A DNA stretch of 64,000 nt from Planctomyces sp. (lineage in GTDB: Bacteria; Planctomycetota; Planctomycetia; Planctomycetales; Planctomycetaceae): the NCBI GenBank assembly GCA_019636235.1, contig JAHBXW010000016.1, positions 1-64,000 on the forward strand, in the 5' to 3' direction. The position numbers were made by a program, and so were the translations under genes. Positions 16,257-24,791 of this stretch are shown piece after piece. Under the pieces are notes generated by a model. That model saw nothing but the letters and a program-made list of their open reading frames with translations, was not told the origin of the DNA and ran no database searches. Every line of letters begins with the position of its first letter. Position 1 is the stretch's first letter.

Positions 16257-17375
16257 TCAGACCGTCAGCCGGCGATCGCGGGCCGCGACCTCCCAGCGGT
16301 CGACGAGATCGCCGTGCGCAATCACGTACGCCTCCCGGTACAGCGCCGAGCAGGGGCAGACGTGCCGCGGGATCGCCAGCAGCCAGTCCCCCGGCTGGAA
16401 GCGTTCGGCGTCGGGCGTCTCGACGACCATGTGCTCTTCGTTGTGGAGCACGATCGTCGCGTCGGGGAGCTGTGGAAACACGGCGCGCTGATCCATCGGC
16501 GGGTCGGCGGCAATTGCTTTGGAGCCGAGGTCGAGCGTGATCCGGTTCGGCGTCGGGCGGCTGACGACGCGGGTCAGCAACAGCGCGGCCGGCGTGAACA
16601 TGTCCAGGTCGGGGAACTTTTCGCCGTAGCTGGCGTCATGGAACGTGCACGTTCCAGGGCAGAGTTCGATCCACGGCTCGTCGCGGGCGGCGTAGACGGG
16701 GAACGTCGGCGTGCCGCCGCAGAGGACGCGGGGGACGGGGCAGCCGCCGCGTTCGAGTTCGTCGCGCAGGGCGGCGGCGGGGGCGAACGCCTTCGCGACG
16801 GCGGCCTTGCGGCTGTCGAGGTCCGATTCGACGAAATGGCCGTCGTACAAGTGGAATCCCGCGGGGGAGATTCCGGGCGTGTCGCAGATTCGCCGGTAGA
16901 AATCGGCGGCTTCGGGACCGGGGGGCAGGCCGGTGCGGTTCCGGCCCGGATTGACGTCCATCAGGACGCCGACGGTGACGGCCGCGCTGCGGGCGGCCGC
17001 GCTGAGCTGGGCCAGCGGCCAGGGGTGGTCGGCCGTGACGGCCATTTCGACATCGGGAAACCGTTGCCGAAAGGCGATGACGCGGCCGATGTTCGGACCG
17101 ACCGGGTTGTAGGCGAGGACGATGTCCGTGGCTCCGGACAGGGCCAGCATTTCGGCCTCGGCGATCGTCGCCGCCTTGTGGCGGGTGATGCCCAGTTCAA
17201 GCATCCGCCGCGCGATCGCCGGCATCTTGTGTGTTTTGCAGTGCGGCCGCAGCCGGTCGGGCGAACCGGCCAGTCGCAGCATCGCCTCCAGGTTCCGCTC
17301 GAGGATCGGCTGAAACACGATCAGCGCGGGAGACAGGAGGTCGTCGGGGCGGGTGAGGTGATATTCCGTCGACAT
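16257..17375 (-). CDS. Fold-type III PLP enzyme, D-threonine aldolase / D-serine dehydratase-like
   Basis: The product (372 aa from ATG 17375, MSTEYHLTRPDDLLSPALIV) has the alanine-racemase-like barrel of the DSD1 family. The PLP lysine is in RPHCKTHKMP (about 43-52). CGGTPTFPVY is the phosphate-binding region. The metal-site-like segment IPRHVCPCSALY near the C-terminus matches the H-x-C pattern of Mn/Zn-dependent D-threonine aldolases and D-serine dehydratases. The family acts on D-amino acids with a beta-hydroxyl. Substrate and reaction cannot be told apart from sequence alone. A second member lies at 44024-45148, sharing the pattern but only distantly similar by eye. Confidence 0.85.
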   Translation of the reverse strand: MSTEYHLTRPDDLLSPALIVFQPILERNLEAMLRLAGSPDRLRPHCKTHKMPAIARRMLELGITRHKAATIAEAEMLALSGATDIVLAYNPVGPNIGRVIAFRQRFPDVEMAVTADHPWPLAQLSAAARSAAVTVGVLMDVNPGRNRTGLPPGPEAADFYRRICDTPGISPAGFHLYDGHFVESDLDSRKAAVAKAFAPAAALRDELERGGCPVPRVLCGGTPTFPVYAARDEPWIELCPGTCTFHDASYGEKFPDLDMFTPAALLLTRVVSRPTPNRITLDLGSKAIAADPPMDQRAVFPQLPDATIVLHNEEHMVVETPDAERFQPGDWLLAIPRHVCPCSALYREAYVIAHGDLVDRWEVAARDRRLTV

Positions 17376-17496
17376 GTCGGGTTGCGGGATCGGGGCGCTC
17401 ACTGTCCTGAGGGCTCGTACTCTACAATTCGGGGACCTGTTTCACACGACTGCCTTCCGGCGCCGGGAAATTGCGGCGCCGCGGGAACATGGCCGG

Positions 17497-19806
17497 ATGT
17501 CGAGCTGGATCGCCCAACACTTTCTGAATTCGGCCCTGTTCTGGCCAGCGGTGACGCTGCTTTCGGCGCCGATCATCATCCATCTCATCAACCGCCTGCG
17601 CTTTCGCCGGGTGCGGTTCGCGGCGATGGAGTTCCTGCTGGCCAGCGAACAGCGGAACCGTCGCCGAATTCTGCTGGAACATCTGCTGCTGCTGCTGGCC
17701 CGGGTGGCGATCGTCGCGCTGATCGGACTGCTGGTGGCGCGATTCGTCGCTGATCCGCGGCAGCTGTCGCTGTTCCAGGGGGCGAAGGCGCATCATGTCG
17801 TGCTGCTCGACGACAGCGGATCGATGCGCGACCGGCTGGGCGAACGAATGGTGTTCGACGCGGCGCGGGAAGTCGTCAGCAAGCTCGCGGCGGAGGGGGC
17901 CCAGCGTCCCGACACCCAGGTGCTGACGCTGCTGCGAATGTCACGGCCGGAAGAGACTGTGGGCAGCGTCAGCGAGCGAAGCATTGATGACGCGCTGGTC
18001 GCCGAGCTGACGACCCGGCTGGAGGATCTGGACTGCACCTATGGCACGGTGGACGTCGCGGGAGCGCTGGACGCGGTGCGGCTGCGGCTGGCGGATGACG
18101 CTTCGTCGGTGCGGCACCTGCATGTCGTGTCGGACTTTCGCAAGGGGGACTGGTACGACAACAAGTCGGCGGCGGCGGCGATCCGGGCGATCGCCGAACT
18201 GGACACGACGATCAACCTCGTCCGCACGGCCCCGGCCGCGAACGCGAACCTGGGGGTCGTCGGGCTGATTGGGGACGTTTCGGCCGCGGCGGCGGGCGTC
18301 CCGGTGACGATGACGGCCGCGGTCCGGAACTTCGGCGACCGCGAGGCGGAGAACGTGCGGCTGGCGGTGCAGGTCAACGGCCGGCCATTGCCGGCGAATC
18401 TGCTGTTCGAGCGGATTCCGGCGGGGGAGGAGATCCGGGAGTCGTTCGAGGTCGTGTTCGAGACGTCGGGGTCGCACCGCGTGTCGGTGACGCTGGAGAC
18501 GGATGCGCTGGAGGCGGACAACGTGCGGCGGCTGGCGGTCGAGGTGCCGGAGGACAATCCGGTGCTGATCATCGACGGTTCGCCGGGGGCGGACCAGGGA
18601 CGTTACATCGCGGACGCGCTGGCGGCGGACAAGAGCATTACCGGATACGCGACGACGGTGGCGACGGCCGATTACCTTCGGCGGCATCCGCTGGACGTGT
18701 TTCAGGCGATCTACCTGGTGAATTTGCCGGAGCTGCCGGAGGACACGGTGGACAGCCTGGAGAAATATGTCTTCGCGGGGGGCGGTCTGGCCTGGTTTCT
18801 GGGGGACGTCGTGCGTCCGTCGTTTTACAACGACCGGCTGTACCGGGAGGGCGCGGGACTGTTTCCGACGCGTCTGGCCAATGCGCCGGCCGTTCTCCCG
18901 CGGCTGGAGGACGCGACGACGCCGGACATTGTCGCGGGGGACAACGCGCTGTTCCGGGTCCTGTCCGGCGCGGACAATCCGTTCATCGACGAAGTGTTTG
19001 TGAACGTCTTTTATCCGGTCGATGAGGAGGCGTTCGCAAAAGATACGTCGCGGCCCGACGGCGTGTCGGTCCTGGCCCGGCTGCGGAACCGCGCTCCGCT
19101 GATGGTCCAGCATCGTTTCGGGGCGGGGCGAATCATCACGTCATTGACGGCCGCGGGACCGGCGCTGACTCCCGAGGGGCGGGCCTGGACGAACTGGGCG
19201 AACGGCCCCGGAGCGCCGAGCTTCGCGGTCATGCAGCTCGAACTTGCGAAGTCGATCGCGCGGCGCGGCCGGAACGCTCCGGAGCGGCAGGTCGGCGAAC
19301 CGATCGTCCTCACGCTGGACCGCACGCAGCAGCGCGAAACGGTCGAGATCGTCGGACCGGACGATGAAGTCGCACAGTTGACGGCGACCGAGGGAACGCC
19401 GGCGGAAGGCGCGTCGGAAGAGGTCGTGCCGCTCCGCGCGGAGTATGCCCAGACGCAGCAGCCGGGGTACTACACGGTGACGACGTTCAGCCAGTCGCAG
19501 CAGCCGCAGCAACAGGTGCTGGCCTACAACGTGCCGGTCGAGGAGAGCGCGCTGGGGATCGCGGAGGATGCGGAGATTCGCCGGGGGATTGGCGAGGGCG
19601 TGGAGGTGACCATTCAGCCGGCCGGCTCATTCGAGTGGATCCGATCGGAGTCGCCGGGGCGGGAGCTGCGGATGGCGCTCCTGGGGGCGCTGGCGGCGTT
19701 CCTGATGCTCGAGCAGTTGATGTCGTACCGGTTGAGCTATCACGGGACGGGGGATTCCAGCGTGGTGCGGGGCCGGCGCGGGGCGGGACCGCGGCGGGCG
19801 GCGTGA
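17497..19806 (+). CDS. BatA-like aerotolerance N-terminal / VWA membrane protein
   Basis: The 769-aa product starts MSSWIAQHFLNSALFWPAVTLLSAPIIIHLINRLRFRRVRF, the characteristic BatA N-terminal domain with two helices (about 10-35 and 58-80). A VWA domain follows with the DxSxS metal site in VVLLDDSGSMRDR (about 104-116) and TLLRMSRPEE-type strands. A long extracytoplasmic Ig-like/GATase-like middle part and a C-terminal helix ELRMALLGALAAFLMLEQLM complete it. Such proteins usually work with a MoxR ATPase and a DUF58 protein in assembling or inserting partner proteins; neither partner is present in this window. It heads a three-gene set with the next two membrane proteins. Confidence 0.88.
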   Translation: MSSWIAQHFLNSALFWPAVTLLSAPIIIHLINRLRFRRVRFAAMEFLLASEQRNRRRILLEHLLLLLARVAIVALIGLLVARFVADPRQLSLFQGAKAHHVVLLDDSGSMRDRLGERMVFDAAREVVSKLAAEGAQRPDTQVLTLLRMSRPEETVGSVSERSIDDALVAELTTRLEDLDCTYGTVDVAGALDAVRLRLADDASSVRHLHVVSDFRKGDWYDNKSAAAAIRAIAELDTTINLVRTAPAANANLGVVGLIGDVSAAAAGVPVTMTAAVRNFGDREAENVRLAVQVNGRPLPANLLFERIPAGEEIRESFEVVFETSGSHRVSVTLETDALEADNVRRLAVEVPEDNPVLIIDGSPGADQGRYIADALAADKSITGYATTVATADYLRRHPLDVFQAIYLVNLPELPEDTVDSLEKYVFAGGGLAWFLGDVVRPSFYNDRLYREGAGLFPTRLANAPAVLPRLEDATTPDIVAGDNALFRVLSGADNPFIDEVFVNVFYPVDEEAFAKDTSRPDGVSVLARLRNRAPLMVQHRFGAGRIITSLTAAGPALTPEGRAWTNWANGPGAPSFAVMQLELAKSIARRGRNAPERQVGEPIVLTLDRTQQRETVEIVGPDDEVAQLTATEGTPAEGASEEVVPLRAEYAQTQQPGYYTVTTFSQSQQPQQQVLAYNVPVEESALGIAEDAEIRRGIGEGVEVTIQPAGSFEWIRSESPGRELRMALLGALAAFLMLEQLMSYRLSYHGTGDSSVVRGRRGAGPRRAA

Positions 19807-19854
19807 CGCGGACAGGAACCGGAACGGCGACAACAGAAGGAATGGCGGTTGTTC

Positions 19855-22233
19855 ATGATCGTGCTGGCACAGGCGGATTCGTCGTCCGCAACCTCGACGA
19901 GCTGGGAATTCGACTGGCCGTACACGGCGGGCGAATGGAGCCTTGTCGCGGCGCTGGCGATCGTGGCGCTGATGGGGATCTGGCTGTACCGCAAGGACAC
20001 CGTGTCGCTTCCCCGCCCCTGGACCTACGTGCTGACCGCACTGCGGCTGGTGGTGCTCGCGGGCCTCGCCCTGATTCTGCTGAATCCCCATACGCGGACC
20101 CAGACGACGGGCTTTCGGCCTTCGCAGGTGGCGGTGCTGATCGACACGTCGACGTCGATGCAGCAGCCCGCGACGGATGTCGCCGCCGGCACTCCGGCGC
20201 AGACCCGCGCGGAAGCGGTGCGGGAGGTGCTGGCGGGGAGTCCGCTGATCGAGGAACTGCGGCGGACGCATGTCGTGGACGTGTACACGTTCGACAGCGA
20301 TCTCAGTCCGCAGGCGGGACGACTGCCGCGGCTGTCCGATTCAGAGGGCGAATCATCGCCGATGGTCGACTGGTCGGCGCTGGTCGAGCCGCGGGGGTCG
20401 ATGACCCGGCTGGCCGATTCGGTCGACAAGCTGCTGGTCGAGTCCCGATCGCGGACGCTGTCGGGCGTCGTCGTGTTTTCGGATGGGGCGTCCAACGCGG
20501 GGCGGGACGTGCGGACGGCGAACGATCGGGCTCGTGCGGAGGGGGTGCGGCTGTTCGCGGTGGGCGTCGGGGGTGTGGAACTGCCGGTGAACGTCGCGGT
20601 GGAACGGGTGATTTCGCCATCCGACGTGCAGAAGGGGGATTCGTTCGAGATCACGGCGCTGGTTTCCGGCACGAACAGCGGCGGCCGGACCGCGACGGTC
20701 GAACTGCTGGAACAGGGTCCGAACGACGCGGAGGCGGCAGTCGTCGAAACGGCGGACGTTCCGCTGGGCGATGACGGACTTCCCGCCGAGGCGCGATTCG
20801 AGCGGCAGCCAACGGCCGGCGGCGCATACGAGTACACCGTCCGGGCTCGCGTGCCGGGGCTGCTCGAGACTCGTGACGACGACAACGAGCAAAGTCGCAG
20901 CGTCAACGTCTTCGATCGGCCGCTGAAAGTGCTGCTGATCTCCAGCGGGCCGATGCGGGAGTACATCTACAGCCGCAACGTGCTGCACCGGAACCGGGGC
21001 ATCGAGATCGATCTGTGGCTGCAGACGGGCGAACCGGGGATCAGCCAGGACGCGTCGCAGCTGCTGTTCAAGTTTCCGGAGTCGCGGGAGGAGCTGTTTC
21101 GCTACGACGTGCTGCTGGCGTTCGACACGGACTGGACGAAGGTGACGGACGAGCAGCAGCGTTGGATCGAGGAGTGGGTGTCGACGGAGGGGGGCGGGGT
21201 GCTGTTTGTGGCGGGAGATGTGCACACGCCGCTGTTCGCGGCGGCGACGGAGACGGCGGGACCGATCCGGACGCTGTACCCGGTGGTGCTGGACGAAGTG
21301 GGGCATTGGATCGCCGGACGGGACAAGGCGACGACGGCGCATCCGCTGCAGTTCACCGAGGAGGGGCGGGCGGCGGAGTTTCTGCAGATCGGCGAACCGG
21401 GTTCGCCGCCGGGGGAGGCCTGGCAGGACTTTCCGGGCGTGTTCCGGTGTTATCCGACGCGAGCCCGCAAAGGGGGCGCGACGGTGTACGCCGAGTTCGG
21501 CGATCCGCTGTCGCGCGGCCGCGACGGCCTGCCGGTGCTGCTGGCGGGGCAGCGCTATGGTCAGGGCGCCGCGCTGTATCTGGGGAGTCCGGAGCTGTGG
21601 CGGCTGCGCGGCGAAAGCGAATCGTATTACGAACGGCTGTGGACGAAGCTGACGCGGAAAGTCGCCGAAGGGCGATCGAAGCGGGGCGTCCAGCGGGGGC
21701 TGGTGATCCTGGAGGGGCGGGAGTTTGAGCTGGGGCAGACCGTCCCGATCCGCGTGCGGGCGGTGAACGCGCAGTTCGAGAAGTTAAGCGCGGACAGCGT
21801 GCGGATCGAGGTCTTCGATCCGCGGGGCCGCCCGCTGATCCCATCGCCGGTGCTGCAACGGGACCGGAACCGGGAGACGGAGTACTCGGGGCAATTCCGC
21901 GTGGGTTTGCCGGGCCGGTATCGGATCGAGTTCGAGGTTCCGGATTCCAACGAGAAGGCGGCAACGGAGATCGTGGTCACCGTGCCGCAGCGGGAGTTCG
22001 CTTCGCTGCAGCAGGATGTCGCGTCGCTGCAGACGCTGGTCGACGGGACGGGGGGACGGTACCTGCCGTTGGCGCGGTCCGGCGAACTGGCGGCGTTGCT
22101 GCCGGACTCCGGCCAGGAGTTTCTGATCGATCAGCGGATCAAGGAGTTGTGGGACCGGGACTGGATGCTGTGGATGCTGGTGGGGCTGTTGTCGCTGGAG
22201 TGGCTGCTTCGCAAACTGCTGAAGCTGGCGTGA
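19855..22233 (+). CDS. VWA-domain / glutamine-amidotransferase-like membrane protein
   Basis: The product (792 aa from ATG 19855) begins MIVLAQADSSSATSTSWEFDW, with helices at about 28-45 and 57-78 (YVLTALRLVVLAGLALILL). A VWA domain follows with DTSTSM in VAVLIDTSTSMQQ (about 95-107) and TDRARAEGV-like strands. From about 360 on, LKVLLISSGPMREYIYSRN and GVLFVAGDVHTPLFAAA resemble the class-I-GATase-like fold found after VWA domains in planctomycete proteins, without a visible catalytic Cys. The C-terminus DRDWMLWMLVGLLSLEWLLRKLLKLA is a membrane helix. It follows the BatA-like gene after 48 bases and is probably co-transcribed. Confidence 0.85.
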   Translation: MIVLAQADSSSATSTSWEFDWPYTAGEWSLVAALAIVALMGIWLYRKDTVSLPRPWTYVLTALRLVVLAGLALILLNPHTRTQTTGFRPSQVAVLIDTSTSMQQPATDVAAGTPAQTRAEAVREVLAGSPLIEELRRTHVVDVYTFDSDLSPQAGRLPRLSDSEGESSPMVDWSALVEPRGSMTRLADSVDKLLVESRSRTLSGVVVFSDGASNAGRDVRTANDRARAEGVRLFAVGVGGVELPVNVAVERVISPSDVQKGDSFEITALVSGTNSGGRTATVELLEQGPNDAEAAVVETADVPLGDDGLPAEARFERQPTAGGAYEYTVRARVPGLLETRDDDNEQSRSVNVFDRPLKVLLISSGPMREYIYSRNVLHRNRGIEIDLWLQTGEPGISQDASQLLFKFPESREELFRYDVLLAFDTDWTKVTDEQQRWIEEWVSTEGGGVLFVAGDVHTPLFAAATETAGPIRTLYPVVLDEVGHWIAGRDKATTAHPLQFTEEGRAAEFLQIGEPGSPPGEAWQDFPGVFRCYPTRARKGGATVYAEFGDPLSRGRDGLPVLLAGQRYGQGAALYLGSPELWRLRGESESYYERLWTKLTRKVAEGRSKRGVQRGLVILEGREFELGQTVPIRVRAVNAQFEKLSADSVRIEVFDPRGRPLIPSPVLQRDRNRETEYSGQFRVGLPGRYRIEFEVPDSNEKAATEIVVTVPQREFASLQQDVASLQTLVDGTGGRYLPLARSGELAALLPDSGQEFLIDQRIKELWDRDWMLWMLVGLLSLEWLLRKLLKLA

Positions 22234-22316
22234 TGGCGGCGCAGGCGGGCGTCCGGGGCCGTATCCGGGCGCGGGCGGGCGGAATAGGATGACGACGACA
22301 CTGATGGCGATTCGAT

Positions 22317-24791
22317 ATGACTGAAGGACCCGACGCACCGCGTCAGCTTCACGAGGCGCTCCGGCAACTGCGACGCCAGGTGCGCAGGTACGTGCTGCTG
22401 GAGGGTCTGGCGATTGTGATCGTCGTTTTGGGCCTGGGGTTCTGGATCAGTTACGGCCTGGACGAACTGTATTTTCAGTACCGGCGGCTGGAGCTGCCGC
22501 GCTGGCTGCGGCTGGGCTTCACGACGCTGTTGATCGCGGCCGGGGCGATGGCCTTTCTGATCTGGGTCGTGGGTCGGCTGTGGCATCGGTTCGGCCGGCG
22601 GCTGTTGGCGCTGGTTGTCGAGCGGCGGTTTCCCCAACTGGGAGACCGGCTGATCTCCGCGATCGAACTGGAAAACTCCCCGCAGACGACGGCGACGCCG
22701 CTGGCCCGCGTGATGTGGGAACGGACGGCGCGGGAAGCGGCGACGACGCTGCAGCGGCTGGACCTCAAGCAGGTGTTCGATCCGCGACCGCTGCAGCGTT
22801 CGCTGGCCGTGGCGGGGGTCATGCTGGCGTCGCTGGCGGGCCTGGGGGTGGCGAACGCGGCGGGGGTCGAGCGCTGGGTGCAGGCGTTTCTGCTGGGCCG
22901 GGATGATTACTGGGAACCGTTCCGCAAAAGCGCGATGACCGTGCGGGTGATCGCCGAGCCGGGGGGCCGGATCCGCGAGTTCGACGGACGGGGCGTGTAT
23001 CTCCACCCCCGCGGGTCGGACCTGACGATCGAAGCCGAATCGGCCGAGGGGCGGCCCGCGCCGGATCGCGCGAGCCTCAGCTTTCGCAGCTTCGGCGCCG
23101 GCGGCGCCGCGCGGGGGGCGACGCCGATGAGCCGCCGAGGAGAACGCGTGTTCCGGCAGACGCTGACCCGCGTGATCGATGAACATCACCTGTGGGTCAC
23201 CGCCGGGGATTTCGTGAACCGCGAGCCGCTGCGCGTGCTGATCGTTGATCCGCCGCGCGTCGACCGGCTTCAATTGCTGTGCGATTACCCTTCGTACACG
23301 GGCCTCGACTCGATCGAGGACCGGCCGGTGGTCGTGCAGTCGCTGCAGGTGTCGATTCCCATGGAGACGAAGTTCCTGCTCGAGGGGCGGGCGAACAAGC
23401 CGCTGTCGAGCGTGCTGATTCGCAGCGAGATGTTCGAACTGCGGTTTTCAGCTCCGGATTCGAGGTCCGGATCCCAGGGATCGGCAGGGGAACCGCCCGC
23501 GCTGATTCTTCGCGAGTCGCCGACGGCGGCTCCGCGGGCCGTGCGTCTGGCCGCGGGAGAGTCGTGGTTCGCCGACGACCGCATGTCGTTCCGCGTGCCG
23601 TTCCGCATCGCCGCCGCGGGGACGGAGCAGTTGCTGGCGCTTGCGGACGGCGCCGAACCGCCCCTGCCGCTGCCGCCAGTGGCCCCGTTGAGCATCCAGC
23701 TCGAGGACGCGGACGGCATCGTCAGCAGCGATCCGGCGATGGCGACGCTGTCCGGGATTCCCGACCTGGCGCCGGTTGTCGACGTCCGCCTGACGGGAGT
23801 CAGCAATGTCGTGACGCGGCTCGCCGAAATTCCCATCCGCGGGCGGATCACCGACGACTACGGCGTAGCGCGCGCGGAGTTCGGATTCGAGGTCCTGCCG
23901 GACAACACGGCCGCCGCCTCGAATTCGCCCCCCGAACCCGTTGAACAGCGGACGCGCCCTTTGGGACTGGCGCCGCAGGGACAGAAAGACTTCGCCCTGG
24001 GCGGGCAATCCGGTTTGGAACGCTTCGCCCTGCGGCCCCTGGAGCTGAGCGACGGCCAGCGGCTGCAGTTGTCGGTATACGCCGAGGACGGCGACACGAT
24101 CAACGGGCCGAACCGGTCGCGCGGAGAGATGTTCACGCTGCGGATCGTGCCGGCGGAGGAGCTGTTGGCGCGGCTGTACGAAAAGGAGATCAATCTGCGG
24201 CAGCGGTTTGAACAGATCATGGAGGAGACGCGGCGGCTGCGGCAGGATCTCGCCGAGCATCGCGGCCGGACCGACGAATGGAACCAGCTTCGTCAGTCCG
24301 AGCCAGAGGGCGAGCCGACGCGACAGGCCTTCAATTCGATCGACGCCTGCGCCCGCCGCAGCCTGCATCAGATTCGCACGAACCACACGGAGGCTCGGGC
24401 GATCGAGGCCGCGTTCGGCGAGATCCGCGCCGAGATGGTCAACAACCGCGTCGACACGCCGACGCTGCTGGAGCGCATCGACATCGGCATCGTCGCTCCG
24501 CTGAAGACCATCAACGAATCCGACTACCCCGGCATCGATTCGGTGCTGGGCCTGTTCGTGCTGACGATGGAGCGTCGGGACGACCCGGCGCGGCAGATCG
24601 ATGACGCGCTCGAGTCCGTCGATCGCCTGCTGGCACGGATGGAACAGGTGCTGTCGGAAATGCGCAGCCGCGGCAACATCAACGAAATGATCCAGCAGCT
24701 GCAGACGATCATCGAGCAGCAGCAGCGGCTGCGGGACGCGACGGAGCAGCGGAAACTGGATGAGTTGTTCGAGGGCCTTGGGATCCCGTGA
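22317..24791 (+). CDS. Large membrane-anchored coiled-coil protein of the VWA cluster
   Basis: No enzyme motif is recognised. The 824-aa protein has an N-terminal amphipathic segment, then two helices (YVLLEGLAIVIVVLGLGFWISYG about 25-47 and FTTLLIAAGAMAFLIWVV about 63-81), a third near 160-180, a long extracytoplasmic region with repeated beta-rich segments (GRGVYLHPRGSDLTIEAE; IPIRGRITDDYGVARAEFGFEVLP), and a C-terminal coiled coil of about 200 residues (LYEKEINLRQRFEQIMEETR, DALESVDRLLARMEQVLSEMR, IQQLQTIIEQQQRLRDATEQ). The architecture resembles DUF4175-type planctomycete proteins found next to BatA/VWA genes. It probably forms an envelope complex with the two upstream proteins (inference). 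Confidence 0.8.
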   Translation: MTEGPDAPRQLHEALRQLRRQVRRYVLLEGLAIVIVVLGLGFWISYGLDELYFQYRRLELPRWLRLGFTTLLIAAGAMAFLIWVVGRLWHRFGRRLLALVVERRFPQLGDRLISAIELENSPQTTATPLARVMWERTAREAATTLQRLDLKQVFDPRPLQRSLAVAGVMLASLAGLGVANAAGVERWVQAFLLGRDDYWEPFRKSAMTVRVIAEPGGRIREFDGRGVYLHPRGSDLTIEAESAEGRPAPDRASLSFRSFGAGGAARGATPMSRRGERVFRQTLTRVIDEHHLWVTAGDFVNREPLRVLIVDPPRVDRLQLLCDYPSYTGLDSIEDRPVVVQSLQVSIPMETKFLLEGRANKPLSSVLIRSEMFELRFSAPDSRSGSQGSAGEPPALILRESPTAAPRAVRLAAGESWFADDRMSFRVPFRIAAAGTEQLLALADGAEPPLPLPPVAPLSIQLEDADGIVSSDPAMATLSGIPDLAPVVDVRLTGVSNVVTRLAEIPIRGRITDDYGVARAEFGFEVLPDNTAAASNSPPEPVEQRTRPLGLAPQGQKDFALGGQSGLERFALRPLELSDGQRLQLSVYAEDGDTINGPNRSRGEMFTLRIVPAEELLARLYEKEINLRQRFEQIMEETRRLRQDLAEHRGRTDEWNQLRQSEPEGEPTRQAFNSIDACARRSLHQIRTNHTEARAIEAAFGEIRAEMVNNRVDTPTLLERIDIGIVAPLKTINESDYPGIDSVLGLFVLTMERRDDPARQIDDALESVDRLLARMEQVLSEMRSRGNINEMIQQLQTIIEQQQRLRDATEQRKLDELFEGLGIP

